In this document: piece by piece, positions 12,515 to 24,639 of the stretch
Position numbering within the stretch: position 1 is the first letter of the stretch
Layout: each line of letters starts with the position of its first letter
Source of the DNA: Xanthostigma xanthostigma
Taxonomy: Eukaryota; Arthropoda; Insecta; Raphidioptera; Raphidiidae
Direction: 5' to 3'
Assembly: GCA_963575645.1 (NCBI GenBank)
Contig: OY754470.1
Location: 3,472,001-3,536,000 of the forward strand
Length of the DNA stretch: 64,000 nucleotides
Translations under genes and position numbers: made by a program
The notes under the pieces: generated by a model
Told to the model about the DNA's origin: nothing
What the model saw: only the letters and a program-made list of their open reading frames with translations
The model's database searches: none

Positions 12515-12645
12515 AACCTCCTTCAAAAAAGGCCAGTAAAAAGCGTAAAATAACAAAGTTTTGAGATTAACGCCCATTTAATAAATTGGCAACGACCTCA
12601 AATTTTAATTATCTTGCGCTTTTTAGTGACCTTTTTGGAAGGATA
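12515..12645. repeat. Diverged palindrome of about 130 bp
   Basis: ccttcaaaaaaggccagtaa against ttagtgacctttttggaagg, with further pairing inside (gcgtaaaataacaaagtttt). Unknown family. Confidence 0.6.
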
Positions 12646-12822
12646 TTCAATTGTTTTTTATTATATCCAAATATGCATGTTTTACCCCGAATGTATCGCA
12701 AATATTTCTAATTAAAATTTATAATTCGTAATAAATATTATGAAATTAAATAAAAAGATATACCTAAATAACTTATCCGTTAATCAAAACGCTCATATGC
12801 AGTTTCGAAGATTTTTTTTATT

Positions 12823-13023
12823 TTAGGAATTGACGTGTTTATAAATTTTATTCAAAATTCTGGAATTGCGAAATCTCTGAATTTCCGGCATGGAAGGTCT
12901 TTTATTCCACGTTTCAGTCACAATACATCGTAGCCCAACATAAGACTGCTGTGATCTATATCTAGTGTTCCACATTATTAACATATTCCGCGAACCTCTT
13001 TGTATGTAACAGGTATCCGACAA
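12823..13023 (-). pseudogene. Possible C-terminal scrap of a non-LTR retrotransposon reverse transcriptase
   Basis: 66 residues with the pattern RYRSQQSYVGLR...ETWNKRPSMPEIQRF...KIYKHV. Jockey/I-type LINEs often end their reverse transcriptase ORF with R-x-x-x-Q-S...WN-x-x-P...F...H. No upstream RT motifs are present. A weak call. Confidence 0.25.
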
Positions 13024-13029
13024 CTATTC

Positions 13030-14989
13030 AGGAAGTGTTCAAACTACTGGGAAATTGGCGTTGGGCGTAAGGCACTTACACTATTGGCGTCAGTGAATTT
13101 GATCCACATGTTGGAATCCATCACCTCACGAAGCCTATTTAAAATGGGCTTAATCGGGCCATGTTAATTTTTTTTTTATAAACTTAACATGACAGATAAT
13201 ATTAGAATTTTTTAGACTGCGCTGTTAGAGATGAGGGTCCACAGGCAAAAAAATGTTTAGAGCATCAATGACTCTTAATCCGGCCCTGGTCTTAATACAT
13301 CTAATTGTAGTCTGCGTTGGAATCTAATGCGGCTAAACTATGATTTTACTAATCATTAAAAAAAAATCTGTTTTATTTAGATAGTGAGTAGCTTGTTATT
13401 TTTTTCTGGTTTCAACTCACTAATACTGGTCAGTAAATTCTTTATTTTTATATAATCATTTTACTAAATAAATACTTTGAAATACTTTTCTTTAATTTTG
13501 AATCGTTATGCAGGTTGACTTTAATAAAAAAATTAATTCTGAATTGATTTCTTTAATATTCTGTGTCTTATATGTCACTAAAATATCTAGTCAAAATACC
13601 ATAATAACCTACTAGTACCGACCAAAGGAAAAAGTTTTAACTCGCCTGTGTAAACACTCGGTACATTTCGTTTATTCAGACGTGCCTTTTTACCAAATGT
13701 TTCGAATAAATTTCATGCTTGCATAAATTTGGAAATATTATGTAATATGTACAATATCAATACGGAAATTTTAAAAATAAATATATTACATTACATTATG
13801 TAAAAGTATAAAAAAATTGTGAAAAAACAACAAAGAAATAGTTGCAGAAATATTTTTAAACAAATCAAAGTTAAAAAAGGCATACTTACCATTTTATCGA
13901 GAGGAGAATTGGCTACTTTTTAAAAAAATCATTACTATTGATTATTTTTCCATTGTTAGTTTTTTATTAAAAAATAATTTAAATTGCTCACAAAAAATGT
14001 CTTTCAAAAAGTTTTTTCGCGGATTGCACGGAAGTTACTGACTATTATAAATTTTAAAATTGGTTTCCACTTGTTTTAAAATTTTACATTATTATTTTAT
14101 GTAGCCATTTTCTAAGCAAACTATAATGTAATGATTTCTCCATTGAGAAAACTATCAGTTTAGTATTACTATTATTATTTGTTGTACCTAAGTATTTGCA
14201 GTAAATTTAAATATAGTTTTTTTTTTAAATTTTTATGTAAATTAAGCAATTGTTTTATTATTATTGTAAAATTATTTTAGTTTATACGATTAAATAATTA
14301 AGAAGTTGTTGCGACACAAGATTATGACGTAAAAATTATTTTTGACAAATTGGCGGTTTTTTTAAAATAATTGAAACAAATGAAAAAAAAAATTTATAAC
14401 ATTTATCATCTACACATTTTGTTTATTTAGGAATAAAATTTATTTATAGAAACATTAAATTTAATTTATTTGTCCTAATTTAAAATGTATTCTAAAGTCA
14501 AAATATTTTACACAGTGAAATAAAGTTTATAAAGTACCTCGAAGAAGAAATTAAAAATAATGAAAAAACTTTTTTCAAAAACGGCGAGATTTTATTTTAA
14601 GGTATTTTTACGGAAAATAAAAAATCAAATTAACCCTTTTCATTGGCCTCATCTGCTGAACTAATTATTTCTATATCATTCACTTAGAAAAGTATAGTTA
14701 ATAAAATCATTTACGTAGAAAAAAAGTATATATTTAGTAAAATCATTTCGAATTAACGTCTTCTCACAATTAAAATAGGATTAAGAGTCATTTTCTGTTG
14801 CATTTTTTATAAAAAAAAAATCAGAACAAAAGAAGAAAGTAGTATAAAAGTTTTTTCAAATAAATTAAAATTAATCACTAAATATACTGGTTAGAGTGGA
14901 ATGAGTCAAAAATACAAAGCGCTAACGATCGATCGATAAATTAAAAAAAAAATCGATTTGAAATTTAGTTTCAGATCGTCAGTTTCGCT
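13030..14989. other. Long AT-rich stretch, no feature seen
   Basis: The longest run in the window in which I could match nothing to any other part. Homopolymer A and T runs are frequent. Confidence 0.5.
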
Positions 14990-15345
14990 GCTTAGCTTTA
15001 GATTTTAACGCGTTTGGCGCTGACCTGACAGAACAGACGGGCTCACAAGGCTTGACTGACGCTGCACAGCATTGCCGTGCGTGCCGTTCACCACAGAGGG
15101 GGCGCAGTCCCGCGCGCATGCATATACCGTCACGTCGGCCCCTGCGCTCTGGTCTTATGTCACTTGCCTGTTTAGGTAAACATACATACATAGATACAGG
15201 ACTCAATCGGCTCGATTTATTACATACACATGCATAGCTATATATGCAGGACAAAGTTACCTGTTTCCTGCACCTGCTTGGTCGTAGACAAACAAACATT
15301 TGTCCTTCATTGAAAATAAATTTATCTTAAGAATTGAACGGTTCG
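14990..15345. other. GC-richer island without a recognisable gene
   Basis: It stands out from AT-rich surroundings (gaacagacgggctcacaagg, agagggggcgcagtcccgcg). Overlapping open frames on both strands of 60-105 codons show no family pattern. A similar GC-rich patch lies at 37,700-37,880. Confidence 0.4.
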
Positions 15346-15348
15346 ATT

Positions 15349-15996
15349 TTCGTTTTCCCACCACAAACACCGTGACTTTCACAACATGTCTCATATCCAA
15401 TTACTGGCGGCCTGGTTTGGCTTCGCCCGAATTTGTAAATTGCCACCGTTTTTTCGTTGACTTACGTTGCACAATTGGTATACACGAAAAGCAGTTTTAA
15501 TTTTAACGCGATAATATATAGCCCATGTCCATCCTGAAAGTGCATTCTAAATATTGGTGAAAACATTTTTGAAATCGGATGAGTGGTTTTGGAGATTACC
15601 TCCTACATCTAAATTTATAATATAAGTATAATTGTCTAATAATTATTATTATAGCCAACATATTAAGGTATGTAATGCAGCCAAAATTATACATACCTAC
15701 GACTTGGACCTTTTGAAGAGGGTGAAAACCTTGTTGGTATTAAAAAAAAAAATATTACAAGCTCAGCGACAATCATTGGCTATGTGCACGACTCTAGAAA
15801 AATGCGGTAGAAAATGTATTATATATATTATTATAGGTCTAACTAACAAATAAAAAAAAAACGTTGCATAACATTTGTTTTGATTAAATTACGTCTATTG
15901 TTCTGGCAATAGATTTAAGATATTTATCAGAAAGTCAATTGAATTAAAAATCGATATTTGTGCCACTTGATACAAATTGCTTTTTAATAGAGTATT
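15349..15996 (+). repeat. Duplicated segment, copy 2
   Basis: Same order of blocks as at 9.6-10.6 kb without the Helitron. It has an extra stretch of about 100 bases near 15,755-15,860. Confidence 0.65.
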
Positions 15997-16724
15997 GCAG
16001 GGAAAGTACTCGAAATTAAGCTTGAAAAACGATATTTTTCTGTGTAAGTCATTCATTTTTTGTATGACTAATCAGAGAAAACATTGGAATGTAGTCCGCA
16101 TTCCAATATTTTATAGAACAGGAACCCGAGATCTTACCAGTCGCTTTGTGCATGTTGGCTGGAATATTCATATAGACGCTGATGATCTCAGTTATTGAGC
16201 ATCTATAATCAATACAGTCTAATGATCTACATTTACAACGATTTTGGACTGTTTCTGCTTGTACAAAAGTTGCATTTATATGTCCTTGTCAAATAAGATT
16301 TTTTAACAGTGCTTTCTGCAATCCACCATACCTTTAATGTGTTTTGATATTGTTATAGAGACTCGACTACATCAGAGAATGGAAAATTTTGTAACTACAT
16401 ATTTATTTCACCGACATAAATATAATCATCTCAATCTCAGTAGATAACGTCGTATAGGAATTTGAACGGACGACGTAACAGAGTTATTCTAGTGAAATAA
16501 ACTAGCTAAGCGAAACATTAGACGGACTGTCGGTATTATTATCGTGTTATAGTTTCTTCTTAACGCCATATACTCGAATGTCACCCAGCACCGGATGTCC
16601 TTCTTTGAAAAACCAACGTAGATAGCAACGTTAGCTTAATCAATAAATTTGTGTTTAACGTTAAAATATAAACGTGTTAAAATTATTTATATCATGAGCA
16701 TGAAAATTTATAAATCTTCTTAAT

Positions 16725-16990
16725 TTCCAGGCTTGTGGGCTGTGGTTCATTGACGTTTCGTCTACACCTGCGCTAGGCTTTCAAAAACCGAACAGACGAA
16801 GCCCTAAATCGTAGTAAAGCCTGGACATCAGTACTGAGACAAATAAAAGGACTGAACGGAACGACCAATCAAACAAGAGTGAACTACGACCGAGTAGAGA
16901 ACACGAACGGGCTAAGCTTAGAAAAAAGGATGACACTTCATCCGCTGCCATTAATGAACTTGGAATCGGAGTTGCGCAGGGCTTAGTAAC
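16725..16990 (+). mobile_element. Penelope-like element fragment
   Basis: It shares with 41,424-41,520 the SKAWT.../NGTTNQTRVNYDRVENTNG coding stretch (acgaccgagtagagaacacg). A piece resembling the terminal repeat (gtggttcattgacgtttcg) precedes it. Only the last part of the element is present. Confidence 0.6.
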
Positions 16991-17409
16991 AACTGTGTTA
17001 TTGACTTGCAAATTAATATTTTCTAATGTCTGCGCCGATTAAGTATATTGTCGGTAAAATACGAAGATTTGTAACAATAAACATTATAATTTTCTTTGTT
17101 ACATAATATGTTGTGTAATGGTCGACCACAGGTGGGTGGTCGAGAACAAATGCCTTCACCCTATAATACCAATGCAATGGCACGACGCCAAACAAGCAGA
17201 ATTACAACTCCACAGGTTGGTCTGGGATCGTTATGGCTGGTGTGACTTGTCACCTATGAAATCTTCGAGAAACGTTGTTTGTTTATTTTGCAAAAAAAAT
17301 CCAATTTTTTTGACGTGATAACGTCTTATAAATTGATGAATCACCAATCTTATAAATTGATGAAACACCGGCTGCATGCACGAAAAAGTGTAACGTTCCT
17401 AACGTTCCT

Positions 17410-18154
17410 AAGCCGCTGGTCTGCAATAAACGCCGTAGGTCGCATACAGCGTCACGCCATACGCCGCGTCTGTATGCTTACTATGGAAATGTATACATAC
17501 GGTCTCTTTTTCACGTTAAACGCAGCGTCCAAATGCCATCCGTCGTACCTAAATGTTGTAGGCAGCGTCTTTAGTTATTTTCGAGCATTGTAGCGTCACG
17601 GACGCTGTGAAATACGCCGCGCAATGAGTAGATTTGATAAAGACAAGGACGAGTTGTACCTATTGATATGTCATTTTTAACTAGTTTCAACACGCTCATG
17701 AACTCTTCAAGTCGACAATTTTATTTACTTGAAGAGTTCTATTCAGACGTTGTCCAAGATTTGACGCTCATGAACTGTTCCCTTGACAAACGAAGATATT
17801 CCACAAACTTGATATTATTGTTATTTATGTGTTTCAGCAACATGTTAAAACACCCTTCAGTATCCCTCCTCACAAATAATTCGTGTTTTCTTCGTCCCTT
17901 TTTGGGCAGTGACATTCTTAGGAGGTCATCATCATCTTCCTCGAGTAAAAGAAGCGTTAAAATTGTTTTAGCATCCATTTTTTAACAAAACTAGTTGAAA
18001 GATCGAACTATACCTACTGACGACGAGCGATCTCCGCGCATGACGTTCTCTTTTTATAGTGACCACTAAGTCGCGAGTGACGTACTAACGTTGTACGCTA
18101 CGTCAGCGAACGCTGGACGCAGCGCATGGCGTAAAAATTGCAGACCAGCGGCTT
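17410..18154. mobile_element. TIR element with 8-bp flanking repeat and a PIF/ALP1-like ORF fragment
   Basis: The inverted ends are AAGCCGCTGGTCTGCAAT at both termini. The 8 bases ACGTTCCT flank it on each side (17,402-17,409 and 18,155-18,162), although AACGTTCCT is also tandem on the left, which weakens the reading slightly. The minus strand inside carries a PIF/Harbinger-like N-terminal fragment. The ends are rich in CGC and ACG trinucleotides, unlike the surrounding DNA. The element is inserted in a repeat whose uninterrupted copy is at 18,598-18,735. Confidence 0.75.
17739..17978 (-). pseudogene. N-terminal fragment resembling a PIF/Harbinger (ALP1/HARBI1-like) transposase
   Basis: 79 residues open on the minus strand, starting MDAKTILTLLLLEEDDDD and ending near FVEYLRLSREQFMSV. 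The pattern, a hydrophobic start, an acidic run, a basic RRK stretch, then a G-x-F-x-x-L block followed by F-x-x-Y-x-R-x-S-x-x-Q-F, is the usual N-terminus of ALP1/HARBI1-like proteins ahead of the DDE nuclease. The nuclease domain is absent: the frame ends shortly after QF. This is a truncated gene, recognised by pattern only. Confidence 0.45.
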
Positions 18155-18597
18155 ACGTTCCTAACGTCCGCCTGACCCTGTGCGTGCTTTTCTCGAAAAC
18201 GGCCCTAACGATTTGGATGAAATTTACTGAAAAGGGATTTTGGGGGGCAAAAAATTGTTTTAGCTAGGTCTCATCTCTCGAAAAAATCGTTTTCTTACAA
18301 ATTTTATCATTATAAAAATCAATTTTTTGACGTATGAAAATACTTAAATATTGTAAGTAGGTTTTGGAATTTTATATAAACAATGAAACAATTGTTTTCA
18401 AAATATTATGACAGTTAATCTTTGAGACTTAAAATAAATACGAAAGAAAGAAAGTTAAAAAAACAATTATTATTATAGGTGGTAAGTAATTTTAATAAAT
18501 AAAATTAACCTAAATTTGAAGCGAAAGATGCAATATCATAGATTCGAATTATTATAATTATTATATGTAGAAGATAGGAGAAATAGAACATAAATTA

Positions 18598-18735
18598 TTG
18601 ACGTGATAACGTCTTATAAATTGATGAATCACGTCAATATAAAAAGATGAAACACCGGCTGCATGCACGAAAAAGTGTAACGTTCCGCCTGACCCTGTGC
18701 GTGATTATTAAATATGATATTCGAGCGGAATACGT
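18598..18735 (+). repeat. Dispersed repeat W, copy 2 (uninterrupted)
   Basis: This is the same block as at 17,312-17,409 joined directly to 18,168 onward. It therefore serves as the pre-insertion form of the neighbouring copy. Family unknown. Confidence 0.6.
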
Positions 18736-18976
18736 TATCACGTAAAACTATCGTCCGTAAACCGACTTTACAGACAACCAATTTTTTTAAAATAATATTT
18801 CATATCTGTTTAATAGACAGACGAAAAAATTTTTCTAAAACCGTATTCAATAAAATTCCTTTTTAATGATAAAGAAACTAAAAAAATGTTAAATATATCT
18901 ATACACAGTTTAAAAAAAATATCGTTTCAAACAATCTATTTTTTTTTTGAGTAAGGTCAAATTGAAATTTTAAAAT

Positions 18977-19007
18977 GATCATAGATTGTGATCCATCTAT
19001 GATCATT
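18977..19007. repeat. Hairpin TGATCATAGAT / ATCTATGATCA
   Basis: Eleven-base arms around an 8- to 9-base loop in AT-rich DNA. Confidence 0.65.
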
Positions 19008-19517
19008 GTCAAATAATATTTTCTGACAATGCTTGTCAGCCTTGTGTAATTTGTAATTTAAAAGACGAACACTGAACTATAAAAATTAAGCTAATTTTCA
19101 AACAAGCACTTCGCAAAACATTTGTCAATAGCATTTTTTTTACTCTGTAAGCAATTCAGAACGCAGAAACCATGCATTGAGGAAAGTCTGTCTTCTTCGA
19201 CAAACCATAAAAATTCATGCCTTTTAACTAGAAACGACGACCCGTGATGCGTGCGAGTGTGTGTGTGTTTGGTTGTCTTTCAGAGAACTCATGTCGACTT
19301 GCACCTCCATTCAGATCGTTGAAATTGCTGTCTTTGTGCGAGGTCCACAACATGTCTCTGTATAGCTCCGTGTCAATGTGGAGACGCATACAAACAGACT
19401 ATGAACATGTTCTTTCTACTTCGTGTTTAGCATATCTTGGGAGCTACGTCACAGGTAATTTATAGGAACGTATGGGGGCGAGTATCGATCGAGTACTAAA
19501 AGTATTCGATCGTGGAT

Positions 19518-20155
19518 AATTTTAGCATCGTTATACTAATATGGCGGAAGATACGGGTATACCCGTGTCTTCCACCAACGAACGAAACATCTCGTGCAGT
19601 TGAGCAATCGTTCAGTTGCGTTGCATGCGCGTTGAGGTTGAGTTGCAGGTGCGTTGAGGTTGAGTTGCAGGCGCTAAATAATTTTAACATTATTATACCA
19701 CTATGGTGGAAGATGCGGGTATACCCGTGTCTTCCACCAACGAACGAAACATCTCGTGCAGTTGAGCAATCGTTCAGTTGCGTTGCATGCGCGTTGAGGT
19801 TGAGTTGCGGGTGCGTTGAGGTTGCGTTGCAGGTTCTAAATTATTTTAACATTATTATACCAATATGGTGGAAGATGCGGGTAAAGCCGTGTCTTCTATC
19901 GCCGAACGAGACATCTAGTGCAGTTGAACAATCATTCAGTTGCGTTGCATGTGCGTTGACATTAAGTTGCGAGTGCGTTGAGGTTGCGTTGCAGTTGCGT
20001 TGAAGGTGCTAAATAATTTTAACATTATTATACCAATGTGGTGGAAAATATGGGTATACCCGTGTCTTCCACCGCCGAACGAGATATCTCGTGTAGTTGA
20101 GCAATTATTAAGTTGCGTTGCGGGTGAGTTGAGATTGTGTTGCAGTTGCCAAATC
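19518..20155. repeat. 162-bp tandem array, four units
   Basis: Units start at 19,518, 19,680, 19,842 and 20,015. The first two are 162 bp, the third 173 bp, the last partial. Each unit carries a 28-bp near-palindrome (ggaaga.acgggtatacccgt.tcttcc) and a GTTGCGTTGAGGTTGAG-type sub-repeat. Because 162 is a multiple of three, a plus frame stays open across three units (19,512-20,003), giving repeated peptides with the motif PTNETSRAVEQSFSCVACAL. I see no start context, signal or family, so I treat the frame as by-product, not a gene. Confidence 0.85.
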
Positions 20156-20512
20156 GATTTAAGTCCGTGACGCGTTTATTGGTGTCAGGTGATTTCTGTC
20201 TGATTTGAATGTTACAGTGCATACGCAATCTCCCCTAAACATAGGATTTGCTTTTGAATATATATGCATGCGATGGTTAGTACCTACACACACACACATA
20301 CAAAGAAGTATATGCACACACAATCAGCCATAGACCTCTGTGCGGCTAAATTGCTAGACGTTGACTATTTTTAGATGCGAGATTTTGTTAGTACATTCAA
20401 CACAGGCTTATTTCAACCCAGACGGATTACAATCCATCTCATTCACGGTTAGAATAAACGGAAATATTATCTGTCACACTTCTGAAAATGTTTGATACAT
20501 ATAATGCAGTAC

Positions 20513-20690
20513 AGACGTGAGTTTTCTGGATATGGAAATCGTTAATACGTTACAGAAAATCGTTCCACATAAAAGCAACAGAGACCGGACGCCCAGGCGG
20601 GGTTTGTATACTTTTTATGTGAAATGATTTTCTGTAATTCATTAACAATTTCTATATCAACAAAACTCATGTCTATATTGGATATCTGTG
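20513..20690. repeat. Diverged palindrome of about 175 bp
   Basis: Left arm gttacagaaaatcgttccac, right arm gtgaaatgattttctgtaat, both flanked by atatggaaatcgtt / aacaatttctatat. Probably an old foldback MITE. Confidence 0.65.
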
Positions 20691-21629
20691 GTTCTCGCCC
20701 CACATTTTTTTCATGGTTTCCAAAACCAGGATAGACGCCATAGAAAATATTTATTTTCAAGGATGATTAAAAAAATCTTCAATTATATCTGCTCCTTTGA
20801 CCATATATAATATATAAATGGGCTGCTACTGTTTCCTATAGTAGCAATGCTAACCGAATGTCGGCAACATCTTTCAATTTTTTTTGGTACATTGAATATG
20901 GCCCAACGTTTCAAAAAAGCAGGAAGTTCAATGGTGGTATAGTCATCTTTTTTTAGTGTGAGGAACCAGATCTGGTTATTTTAGTAACGGTTTTGTTGTA
21001 GTTGAGAATTTTTCGAAAATCAGATTTGCTTTGAAATTTATGTGGGTATATTTCAGTGAGTTAAAAATTGCATCTATCAAAAATGATGTTTAAAAAATTT
21101 AAGATATTACAGTAAAAAACATATCAACATTCTGCAACGACGCATTTCTAGGTTAGGGTATGATATTTGCCAAGCTGCGAATAGCTCGCCATACGAACAC
21201 TACGGGACACTGACATGCGTGTGCCCAACGGGCGCTTGAGCGGTTTTTTACGTTTAAATATGAAAGTTTATACGCATTAAAACATTCGACTGTCGCGTTT
21301 CCTGTTTTCCCGTGTATTTTGTTTTGTTGACAGGCAGAAATACATTTGCAGACGGACGGACGCGCATTTGAGTAAGGTTGGTCTAATTTTAGTAGTTCGT
21401 CATGCGTCCTGAATATTCAATGCGGCGTACGTGGAACGAGGATCGATGTTCAATTAGCACGTTAGTGATTTTTTTTTCGATACGTGCAAAGAATGAGAAG
21501 TACGCAAGCTTCTTTTTAAATTATCTCTTGTTCTCACATTCTCGAAAAAAAAATTTTTAATGGGTAGAAATTTCTTTTAAAAAAGGACCTTTCCGCAACA
21601 ATACATATGTTAGATTCACAGTTTTTAGG

Positions 21630-21850
21630 GTACAGCCGATGAAATAACAGAACCCTTATAATTCTTGTGTCTGTCGGTCAGTCCGTCTGTCACGGCTTAT
21701 TTTCTTCGACTCTATACTGGACGAAAGAAATTGTTTGGTACATGTATAGAATGACCCAATCACGGATTGCGGTTTTGGGGGGCATATTATAAAATAAAAA
21801 AAAAAAAAAACTATTAAATGAAAGGGCTCGTTATGGGGAATTCAAATATA
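21630..21850 (+). repeat. Lepidopteran-type dispersed repeat
   Basis: agggtacagccgatgaaata, gtctgtcggtcagtccgtct and gaatgacccaatcacg form the familiar 'GGGTTCCG...GTCTGTC' type of repeat. Pieces recur near 42,570 and 46,830-46,940. No coding part. Confidence 0.4.
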
Positions 21851-22118
21851 TTTTTTTTATAATTTTAAAATGCATAGTTTAAAGAATATTAAAGAAAATA
21901 TGTGAAAACGTTGATAAAAATATTGTATGAAAAATTCGTATGAACAAACCACTTATTTATTCCGCTCAACAGGCATGACGTCCAAATTACAGAGCGACTT
22001 AATTATAACATAAACTTTCTTTGACAATCATAATCAATGACAAAAGTTGACTGTCTTGTCTTGTATTACGATTTACAAAGTAAAGCAGCCACAAATTATA
22101 CCTGAACAAAAAGTATAA

Positions 22119-22316
22119 AAAATATTTTTAACAAAAAATTGAACCGACTTCACACTAAAAAGTAAAAAATAATTGCGTATTGAAATGTTTTGGAGTCGGT
22201 GTCAGCCAAAATGCAATCTATTCCGAGAACTACACCGACTCCAAAACATTTCAATACGCAATTATTTTTTACTTTTTAGTGTGAAGTCGGTTCAATTTTT
22301 TTGATAAAAATATTTT
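22119..22316. repeat. Palindromic repeat with 84-bp arms
   Basis: Arms 22,119-22,202 and 22,231-22,316 are inverted copies (cactaaaaagtaaaaaataa, ttttggagtcggtgt). The loop is about 28 bases. It shares the ACTAAAAAGTAAAAAAT core with the composite tRNA/hairpin element. Confidence 0.8.
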
Positions 22317-22329
22317 ATTTTTCTCTTTT

Positions 22330-22600
22330 CAGTGTTAATCTAACACTAAAAATCGGTGAACATACATAAAAAACATTATGTGTGTCTTTGAAATTTGAGA
22401 GTTTCCCTCGATTTCTCCGGATTCCACCATCATAATCTGACTTGGTTCCGATGGGACCACCTCTGAGGTGCACTCTTTCGAATAAAAAAAAATATTTGAA
22501 AATCGGTCCATAATTGACGGAGAAATCGGTGAACATACATAAAAAAAAATATACAGACGAACATAGAACCTCCTCCTTTTTGTTGAAGTCGGGTAAAAAA
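22330..22600 (+). repeat. Dispersed repeat tail (lepidopteran type)
   Basis: The stretch contains twice the phrase aatcggtgaacatacataaa, then gaacctcctcctttttgttg and aagtcgggtaaaaa. This tail recurs widely in moth and butterfly genomes as I recall it. No coding part. Confidence 0.45.
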
Positions 22601-24109
22601 TGAATTTGGATGTGAAGTATGGAGAGCGCTTTCATCTGCCTTTCATTATTTTTACCCAACTGCGCCAGAAGAAGGGTAATGTCTCTTGAGTGTATGTATG
22701 TCTATTTCTTTGGAACGCTCTGCAGCCTAAACAGCTTGATGGATTTCAACATCTGAGGTGTCGTTAGATTCGACTTAATTGCGGGAGTGACATTGATGAT
22801 TTTGCAAAAGTTCCGACAGCTTTCGGTTTTCGTCAAAAATCGCATTTTTTTGAAGGGGTATGCTTTGAAAAAATCGCAAAAATCGAATTCTTAAATATAC
22901 TTTTGAAATTGAGAATTCTTACGCAATGAGCGTAAGCAAACGTCTGTATCTCTTTTAGTTTGGAAACTATGGCCACTGGAAAGTTTTATATGATTTTCTG
23001 AAAACTATAAACGCAAATAAGTTCTAAACCAAAAGACATACAGACGTTTGTACGTGCTCATTGGATTCAGCGTGTTTTTTTCTATAAGCATGATGATTTT
23101 GCAGTCGGATTACTTGTTTTATAAATCATATATTTTTTTATTTTACATTACTTACAATTCAAACTTAACTATTATTATTATTATTATATTATATAGAAAC
23201 GGCAAAACACTATTTAACATTAAGAACATCAAGGCAAAAGCATGATGATATTTTCTTAATGCAAGAGCTTTTATTATAGCGACGCACCCGTATGTCTAAT
23301 TTATAAGCTGTCTTTATCGCGAATTACTTTCCGAAGGCTCATTTTTTCAGTCACGTGACCCGTGTTGAAAGATTCAGGAGATAAACAGGAAAGACGTATT
23401 CAGCGCTAACTAAAACCTCTTTAGAAATGTCAAAGATCCACTTTTCGTTTGCAGTGTTCCTATCAGCAGTACTGAAATAAAAATGCTGAAATATCTGAAA
23501 CATCATTTATTGAAAAAAAGACAAGAGTTTTTTTCCATATTATGAAAGTATCTCAATTTTTTGTCATGATATGTACCAGACTATATAAGTTGACCTATTT
23601 TTAGTGCTTATACAAAATATTTATAAAGTCGAGTAGTGAAGCGAAATAAGCATTGAAATTTCTAAATCCACGAAAACAGATTTTTCAATCGTATTGCAAA
23701 AGTACAAAACTTGAAGTGATGATAAGTGCTATAAGTCCTGTGCAAAAATATAATCTTTAAGTCTAATAACCGAAATAGTTCTAACACTAGGAAAAAAACG
23801 AGTGTGCTTTAGACCACACGACTGAAGTAAAACTTCTTTCTGCCATAATTTGTTATTATTCACCCGAAAATTCACAAAATATGAACTTTAAAACGAATTT
23901 ACAATTTTATTCACTTTAAACGTAGAATATTTAATGTATTGAACAAAATATTAATTTATAAAATTGTTCAAGAACGAAATGAACAGTCTAATGTAAGAAG
24001 AAAGTAATATAAACATAAAGATAATGAAACAAAAGTAATACATTGCAATTACTTAGCTCTCGTTGGATTTTAAGCGTAAATCTTTATGAAATATTATTTA
24101 AAGTAGGTT
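22601..24109. other. No gene seen
   Basis: AT-rich; ATT tract near 23,172; possible repeat tails at 22,700-22,960. No codon pattern of a gene. Confidence 0.4.
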
Positions 24110-24440
24110 TACAAAACTTTTTTCTGTCACCCGATAGCGCCACTGGCAAGTAAAGTATGTGTCATTCTATTGTTAGTACTGCTTATATTTTTGACCACCT
24201 GATGGCTACACTAGCCAGTGAAGTATTTGTCATCCTCCTTCTATCTTCACTAACTTATATCTCCCTCTCAACTTCCGTTCGCCTCGCCCGATCACATTTC
24301 CGTAAATCTCTCGTCACGCATTCACCAGCTTACTCCCCAAATCAAGCGTGCGCAAAGAAGTTTTATTCAAAATGTAATTTCATCGTGTGGTACCCCTTCT
24401 GTGGTGATGCCCAAGGCCGGTGCCTATAGTGTGACATAAT
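24110..24440 (+). other. Unassigned stretch with a 90-codon open frame
   Basis: 24,157-24,429 is open on the plus strand (MCHSIVSTAYIFDHLM...), more balanced in base composition than its neighbours. The end ccggtgcctatagtgtgaca followed by AATAAA-like sequence (taataaatcc) looks like a transcript or element end. I do not recognise the peptide. Confidence 0.25.
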
Positions 24441-24639
24441 AAATCCATGCTAAAGAAATTATAATTACAATTTTTAACATCATTTTTATTTACAAAAACC
24501 CCCCTAAATATAAGTATAAAATAAAACTAATTGCATTTCTACGAGTTGAGAATCTCTGATTTAAAGGTTTAGACGTTGCACTGGGGCGGAACGCCGGAAC
24601 ACACGTAAGAAGACGTGGTGTTTATTTGTCGGTCAAACG

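Larger units (their letters stand above)
17312..18597 (+). repeat. Dispersed repeat W, copy 1, split by the 17,410-18,154 element
   Basis: The sequence ttgacgtgataacgtctta, then ggctgcatgcacgaaaaagt, then the CCGCCTGACCCTGTGCGTG region is shared with 18,598-18,735. In this copy the block is interrupted by the TIR element. The right part continues into AT-rich DNA to about 18,597 with no further feature. Confidence 0.6.

Noticed and set aside
19512-20003. 163-codon open frame with repeated peptides as a possible repeat protein
   Set aside because: The period of the tandem DNA array explains it; no start context, signal or splice evidence.
20280-20320. CRISPR-like or regulatory reading of the short CA-rich repeats
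   Set aside because: A plain ACACAC microsatellite in insect DNA; no spacer structure.
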